Assembly (NCBI RefSeq): GCF_014647915.1
Contig: NZ_BMQC01000007.1
Coordinates: forward strand, 62,001 to 126,000
Length of the DNA stretch: 64,000 nt
Reading direction: 5' to 3'
Source: Pilimelia terevasa
GTDB lineage: Bacteria > Actinomycetota > Actinomycetes > Mycobacteriales > Micromonosporaceae
Made by a program: the position numbers and the translations under genes. Each line of letters begins with the position of its first letter. The stretch's first letter is position 1. Below, piece by piece: positions 25,350 through 34,148 of the stretch. The notes under the pieces were generated by a model. That model did no database searches and was not told the origin of the DNA. It saw nothing but the letters and a program-made list of their open reading frames with translations.

Positions 25350-26580
25350 CCGGATCCCGGCCGCCCCGCCGCTGCTCGTCGGCGCGCTGTTCCTCGTCGT
25401 GCTCGGCGGCCGGTTCGCGCCCGTCGGCGGCGCGGACGGCATCGCCGGCCTGGACGTGCGCACGCTCGCCTGCCTCGTCCTGCTGCTCGTGGCGACCACC
25501 TGGTCCTTCGCCGGGCCGGCGGCGCGGCTGCCGCTGCGGCCCGTCGGCGGCGTGCTGCTGCTGTGCGGCTACCTGCTGCTCGCCGCGCTCTGGGCGCCGC
25601 CGTCGGCCCGGCTCGGCTCCGCCGCCACCGACATCGCCATGCTCGTCGCGCTGATCCTGACGACCGCGCTGGTCGCCGCGCGCGACCCGCAGCGGGTGGT
25701 GCGGTGGTTCTTCCTGTGCAGCCTCGCCGCCGCCGTGGTCTTCGCCCTCGGCGCGTGGTGGGCCGGGCCGGGCCTGCAGGGCCGGTACGCCGCGTTCGGC
25801 GGGGGGCCCAATGTCTTCGTCCGCATCCAGTGCCTCGGCGTCATCGCGGCGGTGGCCCTGGCGGTGCGGTCGCGGCGGCTGCGCTACCTGCTGCCGACGC
25901 CGCTGCTGCTGTACTCGGCGTTCCTGTCCGGCTCCCGCGGCGGCCTCGCCGCCCTCATCGTGGCCGGGGCGCTCGGCCTGGTCCTGGCCCGCCGGCTGCG
26001 GCTGGGGCACGCGGTCGGGGTACTGGCGGTGTCCGGCGGCCTCGCGGTCGTCGCCTACGTCGCCGGTAACCGGGCGGTCGGCGGCGTGTACCGGCGGTAC
26101 TCGCTCGCGCAGCTTGAGGACAGCGACTTCTCGGTCCGCCCCGAACTGCTGCGCCGGGCCTGGCGGGTCTTCCTCGACGACCCGGTGGCCGGCGCCGGGC
26201 TCGACGGCTTCCAGGCGCTCTCGGGCCGGTACATCGGCATCGACTACCCGCACAACGTCGTCGCGCAGATCGGCGCCGACGGCGGCCTGGTCGGCCTGGC
26301 CCTGCTCGCGGGCGCCCTCTGGTGGCAGTTGCGCACCACCGGCGCCGGCCGGAGCCTGGCGAGCTGGGACCGCGGCGGCTGCGCGGTCGCCGCCGCGTAC
26401 GTCGCCGCGGCGAGCATGTTCTCCGGCAGCTACTACGACACCCGGCAGTGGTGGGTGTACCTGACACTCCTGGCCGCGCTCGCGGTCGGGGGCGGCGCGG
26501 CGCCGGGTGCACCGCCGCCGGCCGCCGCGCGCGCGCCGACGCCCCGCGCCGGCACCGACCGGAGGGAGCTGGTCCCGTGA
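25336..26580 (+). CDS. O-antigen ligase/polymerase-like membrane protein
   Basis: A 414-aa polytopic membrane protein with around ten hydrophobic segments and, near the C-terminus, a soluble loop containing SVRPELLRRAW, GAGLDGFQAL and YPHNVVAQIGADGG. The PHN-containing loop is the hallmark of the Wzy_C/O-antigen ligase family. Likely role is polymerisation or ligation of the exported glycan on the outer face of the membrane. The GTG start overlaps the flippase gene and the stop overlaps the DUF4012 gene (GTGA). Confidence 0.82.
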   Translation: MRRADRIPAAPPLLVGALFLVVLGGRFAPVGGADGIAGLDVRTLACLVLLLVATTWSFAGPAARLPLRPVGGVLLLCGYLLLAALWAPPSARLGSAATDIAMLVALILTTALVAARDPQRVVRWFFLCSLAAAVVFALGAWWAGPGLQGRYAAFGGGPNVFVRIQCLGVIAAVALAVRSRRLRYLLPTPLLLYSAFLSGSRGGLAALIVAGALGLVLARRLRLGHAVGVLAVSGGLAVVAYVAGNRAVGGVYRRYSLAQLEDSDFSVRPELLRRAWRVFLDDPVAGAGLDGFQALSGRYIGIDYPHNVVAQIGADGGLVGLALLAGALWWQLRTTGAGRSLASWDRGGCAVAAAYVAAASMFSGSYYDTRQWWVYLTLLAALAVGGGAAPGAPPPAAARAPTPRAGTDRRELVP

Positions 26581-28439
26581 CCGTCACCGTCGACGCCGCG
26601 ACCCGGGAGGCCCGCGCCGCCGCGGCGCGCGCCAGCCGGGTGGCCGCCAGCCGCCGCCGACGCGGCCGGCGCCCGCGCCGCGGGCTGCGCCGGCCGGGCG
26701 CCGCCCTGCTGGCCTGCGCCGCGCTGCTGCTGCCCGGCCTGGTCTGGACGGCCAGCCGCGGCTGGATGGTCCGCGAGCACCTCACCGCCGCCGCGGGCCT
26801 GGTCCGGACGCTCAACGGCCAGTTGCGCGGCGGCGACCTCGACGCCGCCGCCCGCACGCTCAGCCAGCTCCAGGTGCACGCCGACGCCGCCCGCGCGTAC
26901 GCCGACGACCCGCTGTGGCGCGGCGCCGGCCACACGCCCGGACTGGGCGACGACGTGCGCGCCGTCTCCGCCGTCAGCCGGACTGTCGACGAACTGGCCA
27001 ACGTCGGCCTGCCCGCCCTCCTGCGGTCGATCGGGCAGGTGCGGTGGGAGCGGTTCGCCCCGGTGGGGGGCCGGCTGCCGCTGACGCCGCTGGCCCGGAT
27101 CGCCCCGGACCTGGCCACCGCCGACGCCGCGTTCGCCGCGGGCCGGTCCCGGATCGCGGCCGTCGACCGCCGGGGGCTGGTCGGCCCGGTGGGGGCCGCG
27201 GTCGCCCAGCTCGGCGCGGAGCTGGCCACGGCCTCCCGCGACCTGGGCACCGCCGCCCGCGCCGCCGCGCTGATCCCGGCGCTCGCCGGGGCCAGCGGGC
27301 CCCGCACGTTCCTGCTCGTCTTCCAGAACCTGGCCGAGGTCCGCGCCACCGGCGGCCTGCCCGGCGCGTACGCCGTGGTCGAGGCCGACCACGGCCGGCT
27401 GCGGGTCCGGCACCAGGGCAGCGCGTCCGGCCTGCGCCCCTTCCCGCGCCCGGTGCTGCCCCTGGACCCGGCGCAGCAGGCCCTGTACAGCGACCGCTTC
27501 GGCACCTACCCCGCGGACGTGAACCTGACCCCCGACTTCCCGACCGCCGCCGCCACGCTGCGCGAGATGTACCGCCGCCGGACCGGCCGGACCGTCGACG
27601 GCGTGCTGGCCACCGACCCGGTCGCGCTGTCCTACGTGCTGCGCGTGCAGGGCCCGGTCCCCGTCCCGGGCGGCCCGACCCTGACCGGCGCCACCGCCGT
27701 GCGCACCCTGCTCTCGGACACCTACCGCCGGGTCGTCTCGCCGACCACCCAGGACCGGTACTTCGCCGCCGCGGCCCGGGCGACCTTCGCCGCGCTGACC
27801 GGCCGGGCCGCCCGGCCGGTGGCCCTGGTCCGCGCGCTGGGCCGGGCGGCGGGCGAGCGGCGGCTGCTGGTCTGGTCCGCGGACCCGGCCGAGCAGCGGC
27901 GGCTGGAGGAGACGGTGCTCGGCGGCCGGCTCCCGGCCGACGACGGGCGGGAGCCGACGGTCGGGGTGTTCCTCAACGACGGCAGCGGCGCCAAGCTCGG
28001 CTACTACCTGCGGCAGCGGGCGGCCCTGGACACCCGGCCCTGCGTGGCCGGCCGCCGCGAGTACGCCCTGCGGGTGCGCCTGTCGTCGCTGGCCCCCGCC
28101 GCCGGGCTGCCGAAGGCGGTGACGGGGCTGGCTCTGGCCGGCGACCCGTTCACGCTGCGGACCAACGTCGTCGTCCTCGCCCCGACCGGCGGCTCGCTCG
28201 TGACGATGCGCCTGGACGGCCGGCCGGTGCCCTACGGCGCGGGCAGCGACCGGGGCCGGCGCGCCGGCAGCCTGCTGGTCGACCTGCCGCCGGGCGGGTC
28301 CGCGGACCTGGAGGTGGTGGTCCGGGCGGGTACCGCGGTCAGTGCCTTCCGGCACGTTCCCCGGCTGTGGGTCACGCCGCGCGTGACGGACTGGTCGCTA
28401 TCCACCCAATCGACTGACGCGTGCCCTCCTGGCCAGTAG
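26577..28439 (+). CDS. DUF4012 domain-containing membrane-anchored protein
   Basis: A 620-aa protein with an Arg-rich N-terminus, one membrane anchor (about residues 40-60, AALLACAALLLPGLVW) and a large extracytoplasmic DUF4012 domain, recognisable from FLLVFQNLAEVRATGGLPGA, the TPDFPTAAATLREMY segment and VDGVLATDPVALSYVL. The family occurs beside polysaccharide genes in actinobacteria and has structural similarity to LytR-CpsA-Psr-associated proteins, but its function is unproven; attachment or export of the glycan is inferred. Its GTG is coupled to the ligase gene's stop. Confidence 0.85.
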   Translation: MTVTVDAATREARAAAARASRVAASRRRRGRRPRRGLRRPGAALLACAALLLPGLVWTASRGWMVREHLTAAAGLVRTLNGQLRGGDLDAAARTLSQLQVHADAARAYADDPLWRGAGHTPGLGDDVRAVSAVSRTVDELANVGLPALLRSIGQVRWERFAPVGGRLPLTPLARIAPDLATADAAFAAGRSRIAAVDRRGLVGPVGAAVAQLGAELATASRDLGTAARAAALIPALAGASGPRTFLLVFQNLAEVRATGGLPGAYAVVEADHGRLRVRHQGSASGLRPFPRPVLPLDPAQQALYSDRFGTYPADVNLTPDFPTAAATLREMYRRRTGRTVDGVLATDPVALSYVLRVQGPVPVPGGPTLTGATAVRTLLSDTYRRVVSPTTQDRYFAAAARATFAALTGRAARPVALVRALGRAAGERRLLVWSADPAEQRRLEETVLGGRLPADDGREPTVGVFLNDGSGAKLGYYLRQRAALDTRPCVAGRREYALRVRLSSLAPAAGLPKAVTGLALAGDPFTLRTNVVVLAPTGGSLVTMRLDGRPVPYGAGSDRGRRAGSLLVDLPPGGSADLEVVVRAGTAVSAFRHVPRLWVTPRVTDWSLSTQSTDACPPGQ

Positions 28440-28497
28440 GTTCAGGAAAAGGAGGCCTATACGAAAAAGTGCCTTACCACGTTCATGGGGGGTCATT

Positions 28498-29034
28498 GTG
28501 CGTTTCCTGCGAGTCCTGCTGCCCGCGCTGGCGGTGTTGGCGTTCGCCGCGCCGGCCGCGGCCGCGCCCTACCCGGCGGAGCCGCCGCCGGCCCAAGTCT
28601 CCACCAGCACGATCGGTTCCGGCGGTACCGTCACGTTCAGCGCGAGCGGCTTCCTGGCCAACGAGCGGGTATCGATCACCGTGACCTACCGGCGGTTCGC
28701 GCTGCGCGCCACGAACCTGGAGCTGACCTCCGCCCGCCGCGACGTCATCGACACCGTGATCGCCAACGGCAGCGGCTCCATCTCCGTACCGGTCACGCTG
28801 CACACCCCGGGCACCGCCACGATCACCGCGACGGGCCTCGTCTCGGGGGTCACCGTGAGTACGACGGTGACCGTCCTGGGCGGGGCCGGCGAGGCGGGCC
28901 TGCCGGTGACCGGCGGGACCCCGGGCGGGCTGCTGCGCAACCTGCTGCTCGGCGGCGTCGGCGCGGTCCTGCTGGGCGCCTGGCTGGTCGCCTGGATGCT
29001 GCGCCGCAGGCGGACCGTCCACGCACCCGCCTGA
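28498..29034 (+). CDS. LPxTG-type sortase-anchored surface protein
   Basis: A 178-aa secreted protein: signal peptide (about 1-26, cleaved near AAAAPYP), an Ig-like beta-sandwich of about 90 residues (GSGGTVTFSASGF, TATITATGLVSG), then the sorting signal LPVTGGTPG, a membrane helix (LLLGGVGAVLLGAWLVAWML) and an RRRR tail. A sortase would cleave at LPVT-G and link it to peptidoglycan. GTG 28498 has a GGGGGG site at 28487-28492. The 58-bp upstream gap is A-rich for this genome and probably holds its own promoter. No sortase gene is in the window. Confidence 0.85.
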   Translation: MRFLRVLLPALAVLAFAAPAAAAPYPAEPPPAQVSTSTIGSGGTVTFSASGFLANERVSITVTYRRFALRATNLELTSARRDVIDTVIANGSGSISVPVTLHTPGTATITATGLVSGVTVSTTVTVLGGAGEAGLPVTGGTPGGLLRNLLLGGVGAVLLGAWLVAWMLRRRRTVHAPA

Positions 29035-29042
29035 GCGCGCCC

Positions 29043-29074
29043 GGTGAACGGCCCGGCCGGCCCGGGCCGTTCAC
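29043..29074. terminator. Hairpin terminator after LPVTG gene
   Basis: GGTGAACGGCCCGG and its complement form a near-continuous 13-bp stem with a short loop (29043-29074), starting eight bases after the stop. Confidence 0.7.
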
Positions 29075-29204
29075 CGTGTCCGGCCCGCCCGCACCGGCGC
29101 TACCGTGGCGGGAGCGGCGCCGCCGCCGCGCCCCCGCGGGGCCGCCACCCACCCGGCCGCGACCCACCGCCCGAGCCGCGACCCACCGCCCGAGAGGAGT
29201 GCGC

Positions 29205-29759
29205 GTGTCCGACATCGCCGAGGCGCACCGCACCGCCGCCGCCGCCTTCACCGACCGCGTGCGGGGTGTCGCCCCCGACGCCTGGGACAACCCCGCGCCG
29301 TGCGCCGGCTGGGTCGCCCGCGACGTCGTCCGGCACCTCGTGGAGTGGCTGCCCGGCTTCCTCGCGGCCGGCTCGACGGCGACCCTGCCCGCCGTCCCCG
29401 ACGTGGACGCCGACCCGCTCGCGGCGTGGACCGCGCACCGCGACGCCGTGCAGGCGCTGCTGGAGGACCCGGCCCGCGCGGCGGCCGTCCTGCACAACCC
29501 GCACCTGGGCGAGCTGCCGGTGGCCCGCGCGGTCGACATGTTCTACACGACGGACGTGTTCCTGCACACGTGGGACCTCGCCCGCGCCACCGGCCAGGAC
29601 GAGCGCCTCGACCCCGACCGGTGCGCGGCGCTGCTCGCGGGCATGACCGGTATGGAGCAGGCGATGCGGGCCAGCGGGCAGTTCGGCCCCGCGGTGCCGG
29701 TCCCCGCCGACGCCGACGCCCAGACCCGCCTGCTCGGCTTCATCGGCCGCCAGCCCTGA
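29205..29759 (+). CDS. Maleylpyruvate isomerase-family (mycothiol-dependent) protein
   Basis: A 184-aa member of the TIGR03086/MDMPI family of DinB-fold, metal-binding, probably mycothiol-dependent enzymes. Signature segments are the N-terminal PAPCAGWVARDVVRHLVEW with a ligand His, and VFLHTWDLARATG, containing the second conserved His-Thr-Trp-Asp motif. GTG 29205 has an AGGAG site at 29195-29199; an upstream open frame lacks similarity and was excluded. It acts in the cytoplasm on an unknown substrate; the presence of mshA in this window fits mycothiol use. Confidence 0.85.
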   Translation: MSDIAEAHRTAAAAFTDRVRGVAPDAWDNPAPCAGWVARDVVRHLVEWLPGFLAAGSTATLPAVPDVDADPLAAWTAHRDAVQALLEDPARAAAVLHNPHLGELPVARAVDMFYTTDVFLHTWDLARATGQDERLDPDRCAALLAGMTGMEQAMRASGQFGPAVPVPADADAQTRLLGFIGRQP

Positions 29760-29793
29760 CGCACCCCGGTCCCGCGGGCCGGGAGGCGGCGGG

Positions 29794-30348
29794 TCAGCGG
29801 GGCCAGGCGTGCAGGACGTCGAGGATGATCCGGCTGTCCCCGCCCGGCCCGGCGGCGGTGAAGACGCGGAACGGCAGCCGCGCCCGCACCCCCACCGCGA
29901 ACGTCGACTGACCCTCGAAGCTGCCGCCGAACACCCCGTCGCGCAGTGTCCGGTACCGGATCGCGTTCACCGCGTGCGCGCCGGTGCCGACGGTGAAGCC
30001 GGGCGGCTGCGCGGGCGCGAGCAGCGTCACGTTCAGCAGCGCCCCGCCGGCGGTGTACGGCGACAGGGCCCGCCCCTCGCCCTCGGTGTACGTCTCGCCG
30101 TACCGCACGCGGTACCCGTTCACCGACCCGGCGAAGGTGAAGGTGAGCCGGTCCCAGCACGCGGACGTCGACGGGATGACCCGGAACAGGCCGGGCAGGT
30201 GCATACCGCCGCCGGACTTCGGGGCGCTGCCCCAGTCGTGGGCGCAGGCGGCGGCGCTGGCCGGCGCCGGTACGACCAGGTAGGCCCCGAGCAGCAGGGC
30301 GGTCAGTGCGGCGCGGTGCAGCGTGCGGGTGCCGTGGATGCGTGTCAT
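29794..30348 (-). CDS. Secreted AMIN-like domain protein
   Basis: A 184-aa exported protein: signal peptide (about 1-32, ending PAPASAAA), then a beta-rich domain like the actinobacterial AMIN-like family (CWDRLTFTFAGSVNGYRVRYG, SPYTAGGALLNVTL, SRIILDVLHAWPR). AMIN domains usually bind glycans or peptidoglycan; here this is inference. Two cysteines (CAHDWG and ACWDRL) could form a disulfide. ATG 30348 follows GGAGGTACCGCC. It is monocistronic and divergent from ppx; the 208-bp gap between them shows no gene. Confidence 0.75.
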   Translation of the reverse strand: MTRIHGTRTLHRAALTALLLGAYLVVPAPASAAACAHDWGSAPKSGGGMHLPGLFRVIPSTSACWDRLTFTFAGSVNGYRVRYGETYTEGEGRALSPYTAGGALLNVTLLAPAQPPGFTVGTGAHAVNAIRYRTLRDGVFGGSFEGQSTFAVGVRARLPFRVFTAAGPGGDSRIILDVLHAWPR

Positions 30349-30556
30349 GGCGGTACCTCCGCGATCGGCCGCGCCGGTCCGCGCCCGGCCGGCCACCGCG
30401 GGGTGCCGTCGCCGGCATCGGGCGGTCGCCGGGATCAATGGCCCCCCTGGCCCCGCGGCCGGCGTCCCTGGGGCGAGCCTACGCCCGCCGCCGCCCGCCC
30501 GGATCCCGCCGGGGGACTACTGCCCGATGATCGGTTGATGCCCTAGGGTGCCTGGC

Positions 30557-31498
30557 ATGCGACTCGGTGTGCTCGATGTCGGCTCCAACACGGTGCACCT
30601 GGTCGTGGTGGACGCCCACCGGGGCGGTCACCCGTGGCCCGCCCACTCGGAGAAGACCCCGGTGCGGCTCGTCGAGCGGCTGGACGCCACCGGGGCGGTG
30701 AGCGAGGACGGCGCCGCGGCGCTCGTGGAGGCGGTCGGGCGCGCGCGGGCGGCGGCCGAGGAGCACCGGGCCGGCGAGCTGCTGGCGTTCGCCACCTCGG
30801 CGCTGCGCGAGGCCGGCAACGGGCCGGCCGTCCTGGAGCAGGTCCGGGCCGAGACGGGCGTGGACCTGCGGGTCCTCTCCGGGGCGGACGAGGCCCGGCT
30901 CACCTTCCTCGCCGTCCGCCGGTGGGTCGGCTGGTCGGCCGGGCGGCTGCTGGTGCTCGACATCGGCGGCGGCTCGCTGGAGCTGGCCGCGGGCGTGGAC
31001 GAGGAGCCGGCCGAGGCGCTGTCGGTACCCCTGGGCGCCGGCCGGCTCACCCGCCAGTGGCTGGGCCTCACGCCGGCCTCGCGCACGCCGCCCGACGAGG
31101 AGGCCGTCACGCGGCTGCGGGCGTACGTCGAGGAGCTGCTGGCCCCCGCCGTGCGCAAGCTCGGCGAGGCCGGGTGGGACCGCGTGGTCGTCACCTCGAA
31201 GACGTTCCGCACCCTGGCCCGGCTGTCCGGCGCCGCCCCCTCGTCGGCCGGCCTGTGGGCGCCCCGCCAGCTCAGCCGGACCGGGCTGCGGCAGGTGCTG
31301 GGCTTCGTCCGGCACATCCCGCCGGCCGCCCTCACCCAGTTGGAGGGCGTGAGCCCCGCGCGGGCGCACCAGCTCCTCGCGGGCGCGGTGGTGGCCGAGG
31401 CGGCCCTGCGCGCGCTGCGGATCGAGGTGGCGGACGTCTGCCCGTGGGCGCTGCGCGAGGGAGTGATCCTGCGCCGCCTCGACCGGGAACGCCGCTAG
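30557..31498 (+). CDS. ppx: Exopolyphosphatase / pppGpp phosphohydrolase
   Basis: A 313-aa Ppx/GppA-family enzyme releasing phosphate from polyphosphate or pppGpp. ASKHA-fold motifs: RLGVLDVGSNTVHLVV (phosphate 1), LAFATSALREAGN, and VLDIGGGSLELAAG (phosphate 2). It is the short single-module type (Ppx1-like). ATG 30557 lies seven bases after a TAGGGT -10 (30544-30549), so the mRNA appears leaderless; GTG 30548 overlaps that -10 and was rejected. Confidence 0.93.
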   Translation: MRLGVLDVGSNTVHLVVVDAHRGGHPWPAHSEKTPVRLVERLDATGAVSEDGAAALVEAVGRARAAAEEHRAGELLAFATSALREAGNGPAVLEQVRAETGVDLRVLSGADEARLTFLAVRRWVGWSAGRLLVLDIGGGSLELAAGVDEEPAEALSVPLGAGRLTRQWLGLTPASRTPPDEEAVTRLRAYVEELLAPAVRKLGEAGWDRVVVTSKTFRTLARLSGAAPSSAGLWAPRQLSRTGLRQVLGFVRHIPPAALTQLEGVSPARAHQLLAGAVVAEAALRALRIEVADVCPWALREGVILRRLDRERR

Positions 31499-31561
31499 AT
31501 TCCTCCCTCTTTGGGATGGTCTCCGCCTGCCCGGTCGGCGTGGCGGTTATACCCTGGCACC

Positions 31562-32353
31562 GTGGTACCGGTATTGCTCTCCAGCAGCTCGGTCTTTCCC
31601 GAGCCGACCGCCGCCGCCTTCGAGATGGCCGCGACGCTGGGCTACGACGGCGTCGAGGTGATGGTCTGGACCGACCCGGTCAGCCAGGACGCGGGCGCCC
31701 TGCGGGGCCTGTCCGCGCACTACGGCGTACCGGTCGGCTCCGTGCACGCCCCCTGCCTCCTGGTCACCCAGCGCGTGTGGAGCCCCGACCCGTGGGAGCG
31801 GCTGCGCCGGGCCGCGCGGCTCGCCACCGACCTGGCGGCGCCGACCGTCGTCGTCCACCCGCCCTTCACCTGGCAGCGCGACTACGCGCGCGGCTTCGCC
31901 GACGGCCTGGCCGACATGACGGCCGAGTTCGGCCACCTGCGCTTCGCCGTCGAGAACATGTACCCGGTCCGGCTGGGCCGGCGCGAGTTCGTCCCGTACG
32001 TGCCCGGCTGGAACCCGGTCGAGGCCGGCTACCCGGCCTACACCCTGGACATCTCCCACTGCGCCGCCGCCCGGACGGACCCGCTGGCGATGGCCGACGC
32101 GATGGCCGGCGGGCTGGCCCACGTGCACCTCGGCGACGGGACCGGCGAGGGGCGCGACGAGCACCTGGTCCCGGGGCGCGGGGCCCAGCCGTGCGCGGAC
32201 CTGCTGGGGTCCCTGGGGCGGCGCGGCTTCACCGGCGCCGTGGCCGTGGAGGTGGCCACCCGCCGGGCCCCGACCCGCGCCAGCCGCGAGGCGGACCTGG
32301 CCGAGTCCCTGGCCTTCGCCCGGCGCTACCTGCCCGCCGCCCAGCACGCCTGA
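31562..32353 (+). CDS. Sugar phosphate isomerase/epimerase (xylose isomerase-like TIM barrel)
   Basis: A 263-aa AP-endonuclease-2/xylose-isomerase-type TIM barrel. Typical ligands appear in [15 protein letters not shown] (metal Glu), [10 protein letters not shown] (Asp/His) and HVHLGDG. It follows ppx in many actinobacteria; substrate unknown. GTG 31562 lies eight bases after a TATACC -10 (31548-31553), a likely leaderless start, and begins [15 protein letters not shown] where similarity starts; the frame open upstream to 31511 is not used. Confidence 0.85.
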   Translation: MVPVLLSSSSVFPEPTAAAFEMAATLGYDGVEVMVWTDPVSQDAGALRGLSAHYGVPVGSVHAPCLLVTQRVWSPDPWERLRRAARLATDLAAPTVVVHPPFTWQRDYARGFADGLADMTAEFGHLRFAVENMYPVRLGRREFVPYVPGWNPVEAGYPAYTLDISHCAAARTDPLAMADAMAGGLAHVHLGDGTGEGRDEHLVPGRGAQPCADLLGSLGRRGFTGAVAVEVATRRAPTRASREADLAESLAFARRYLPAAQHA

Positions 32354-32388
32354 CCCGGGGTCGCCACCCGCCCGGGAGACTCCTCGCC

Positions 32389-32399
32389 GGGGGGGGGGG
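32389..32399. repeat. G11 homopolymer tract
   Basis: Eleven consecutive G residues between two convergent stop codons. It affects no coding frame as annotated but is a potential slippage or sequencing-error site. Confidence 0.8.
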
Positions 32400-32406
32400 C
32401 GAACGG

Positions 32407-32937
32407 TCAGGCCGGCGCGGCGGCGCGCTTGCGGGCGCGGTGGGCCGCCACGTGGGCGCGGGTGGCGCAGCGCTCGGAGCAGAAGCGGCGGCAGCGGTTG
32501 GAGGACGTGTCGAGGTACACGTTCGGACAGCGGGCGTCCGCGCAGGCGCCCAACCGGGAACTCCCGTGCTCGCACAGCCACACCGCCAGCCCCCACGCCG
32601 CCCCGGCCAGGAACTCGGCCGCCGCCGACGCCCCGCGCCCGGTGACGTGCATGTGCCAGTCGCTCGCGTCGTGGCCGGAGATGCGGGGGCGGGCGGGGAA
32701 GTCGTCCAGCAGCGCGTTGACCAGGGTGACGGTCTCCGGGTCGCGGCCGGAGGTGCCGAGGGCGAAGACCTCGCGGAAGCGCGGCTGGGCCCGGCGCAGG
32801 GCGGCGAGGTCCCGGTCGTCGGCCTCCTCGCGCATCCAGCCGAGGTCGCCGGTGAAGATGTCCGCGGCGGCGTCGAGGTCGGTCAATGTGCCGTTGGCCA
32901 GCGACACGGCCGTCTGCGCATAAGCGGCGAAGTCCAC
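32407..32937 (-). CDS. CGNR zinc-finger / ABATE-domain regulator
   Basis: A 176-aa presumed transcription regulator. The N-terminal ABATE-like ligand domain contains SLANGTLTDLDAAADIF. The C-terminal CGNR-type zinc finger spans the cysteines of ACADARCPNVYLDTSSN and RFCSERCATRAHVAAHRARK; the motif at the usual CGNR position is SSNRC, a common variant. GTG 32937 lies six bases from a minus-strand TAGGGT -10 (32944-32949), so it may be leaderless. It is divergent from proline dehydrogenase, 98 bp away, making that gene a possible target. Confidence 0.82.
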   Translation of the reverse strand: MDFAAYAQTAVSLANGTLTDLDAAADIFTGDLGWMREEADDRDLAALRRAQPRFREVFALGTSGRDPETVTLVNALLDDFPARPRISGHDASDWHMHVTGRGASAAAEFLAGAAWGLAVWLCEHGSSRLGACADARCPNVYLDTSSNRCRRFCSERCATRAHVAAHRARKRAAAPA

Positions 32938-33035
32938 AGCATCACCCTAAACGCGGAGCGGGTCCGCGCCCATAGCAGGTTACGGCTTGATATGCGGCCG
33001 GAGTACGAGCGTACGGGGGCGGTAGTCTCTGCGCC

Positions 33036-33956
33036 ATGCTGCGGAAGTTGATCCTCGCCGCCTCGCGCTCGCCCAAGGTCGAGCAGGTGGTGGTCGGTGC
33101 GCCGGTGAGTCGGGACGTGGTCCGGCGGTTCGTCGCGGGATCGACGATCGACGACGCCCTCACCGTCACCCGGGAGCTGGTGGACGAGGGCCTCACGATC
33201 ACGATCGACAATCTCGGCGAGGACACCACGAACCTCGACCAGGCCGCCGGGGTGCGCGAGGAGTACGTCGCCCTGCTGGCGGCGCTGTCGGCCGCCGAGC
33301 TGACGCCGGCCGCCGAGGTGAGCGTGAAGCTCTCCGCGCTCGGCCAGCTCGTGGACGAGAAGGCGGCGCTGGAGAACGTCCGCGCGATCTGTACCGCGGC
33401 GACCGAGGCCGGTACGACGGTGACCCTCGACATGGAGGACCACACCACCACCGACTCGACGCTGGAGATCCTCGCCACGCTGCGCAAGGACTTCCCGACG
33501 ACCGGCGCGGTGCTCCAGGCGTACCTGCGGCGCACCGAGGCCGACTGCCGGGAGCTGGCGGGCGCCGGCTCGCGGGTGCGGCTGTGCAAGGGCGCCTACA
33601 AGGAGCCGGAGTCGGTCGCCTATCAGGACAAGCTGGATGTCGACAAGGCGTACGTCCGCTGCCTGAACATCCTGATGGCCGGCGACGGCTACCCGATGCT
33701 GGCCACCCACGACCCCCGCCTGGTGGCGATCAGCCAGGACCGGGCGCGCTGGTTCGGCCGCAGCCAGGACCGGTTCGAGTTCCAGATGCTGTACGGCATC
33801 CGGCCGCACGAGCAGCGCCGCCTGGCGGCCGAGGGCTACACGACGCGGGTGTACGTGCCCTACGGCTCCGACTCCTTCGGCTACCTCATGCGCCGCCTCG
33901 CCGAGCGCCCCACCAACCTGATGTTCTTCGCCCGCGCGCTGGCCAGCCGCGGCTGA
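33036..33956 (+). CDS. Proline dehydrogenase (monofunctional PutB type)
   Basis: A 306-aa FAD-dependent enzyme oxidising proline to delta-1-pyrroline-5-carboxylate. TIM-barrel motifs: VSVKLSALGQ, TLDMEDHT, QAYLRRTEADC, RLCKGAYKEPE (substrate/FAD contact) and FQMLYGIRP, with YVPYGSDSFGYLMRRLAERP closing the barrel. It is the short monofunctional form; the partner P5C dehydrogenase is not in the window. ATG 33036 is seven bases after TAGTCT (33023-33028), consistent with leaderless translation. Confidence 0.93.
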   Translation: MLRKLILAASRSPKVEQVVVGAPVSRDVVRRFVAGSTIDDALTVTRELVDEGLTITIDNLGEDTTNLDQAAGVREEYVALLAALSAAELTPAAEVSVKLSALGQLVDEKAALENVRAICTAATEAGTTVTLDMEDHTTTDSTLEILATLRKDFPTTGAVLQAYLRRTEADCRELAGAGSRVRLCKGAYKEPESVAYQDKLDVDKAYVRCLNILMAGDGYPMLATHDPRLVAISQDRARWFGRSQDRFEFQMLYGIRPHEQRRLAAEGYTTRVYVPYGSDSFGYLMRRLAERPTNLMFFARALASRG

Positions 33957-33980
33957 CCGCGGCCCGGCGCCGGCCCGCGG
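33957..33980 (+). terminator. Hairpin after proline dehydrogenase
   Basis: A self-complementary 24-bp GC segment (CCGCGG at both ends around CCGGCGCCGG) begins immediately after the stop codon. Confidence 0.55.
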
Positions 33981-34084
33981 CCCCGCGCCACGCCCGCCAC
34001 GCCACGCCGACCGGGCGACCCGTCGGCGTGTCGCCTTGACGATCACCGAAAGTCGCCACGCCCCCACAGCGGTCTCGCTACCGT

Positions 34085-34106
34085 GCAGGTGACACGCAGG
34101 TGACGC
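34085..34106. promoter_or_regulatory. 11-bp direct repeat upstream of bldC-like gene
   Basis: GCAGGTGACAC (34085-34095) is followed directly by GCAGGTGACGC (34096-34106), 43 bp before the start codon. A period of one helical turn suggests a head-to-tail protein-binding site. A TACCGT at 34079-34084 may be the -10. Confidence 0.4.
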
Positions 34107-34148
34107 GCGGTGCCGCCGCGCCGGGCGCGGACGGGTTGGGGTGATCAC

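Noticed and set aside
29043-29074. Pho-box (GGTGAAC) after the LPVTG gene
   Set aside because: The words are the two arms of a terminator hairpin, not direct repeats, and no promoter context is near.
32389-32399. Phase-variable poly-G tract
   Set aside because: It lies between two convergent stop codons and does not touch a promoter or reading frame as annotated.
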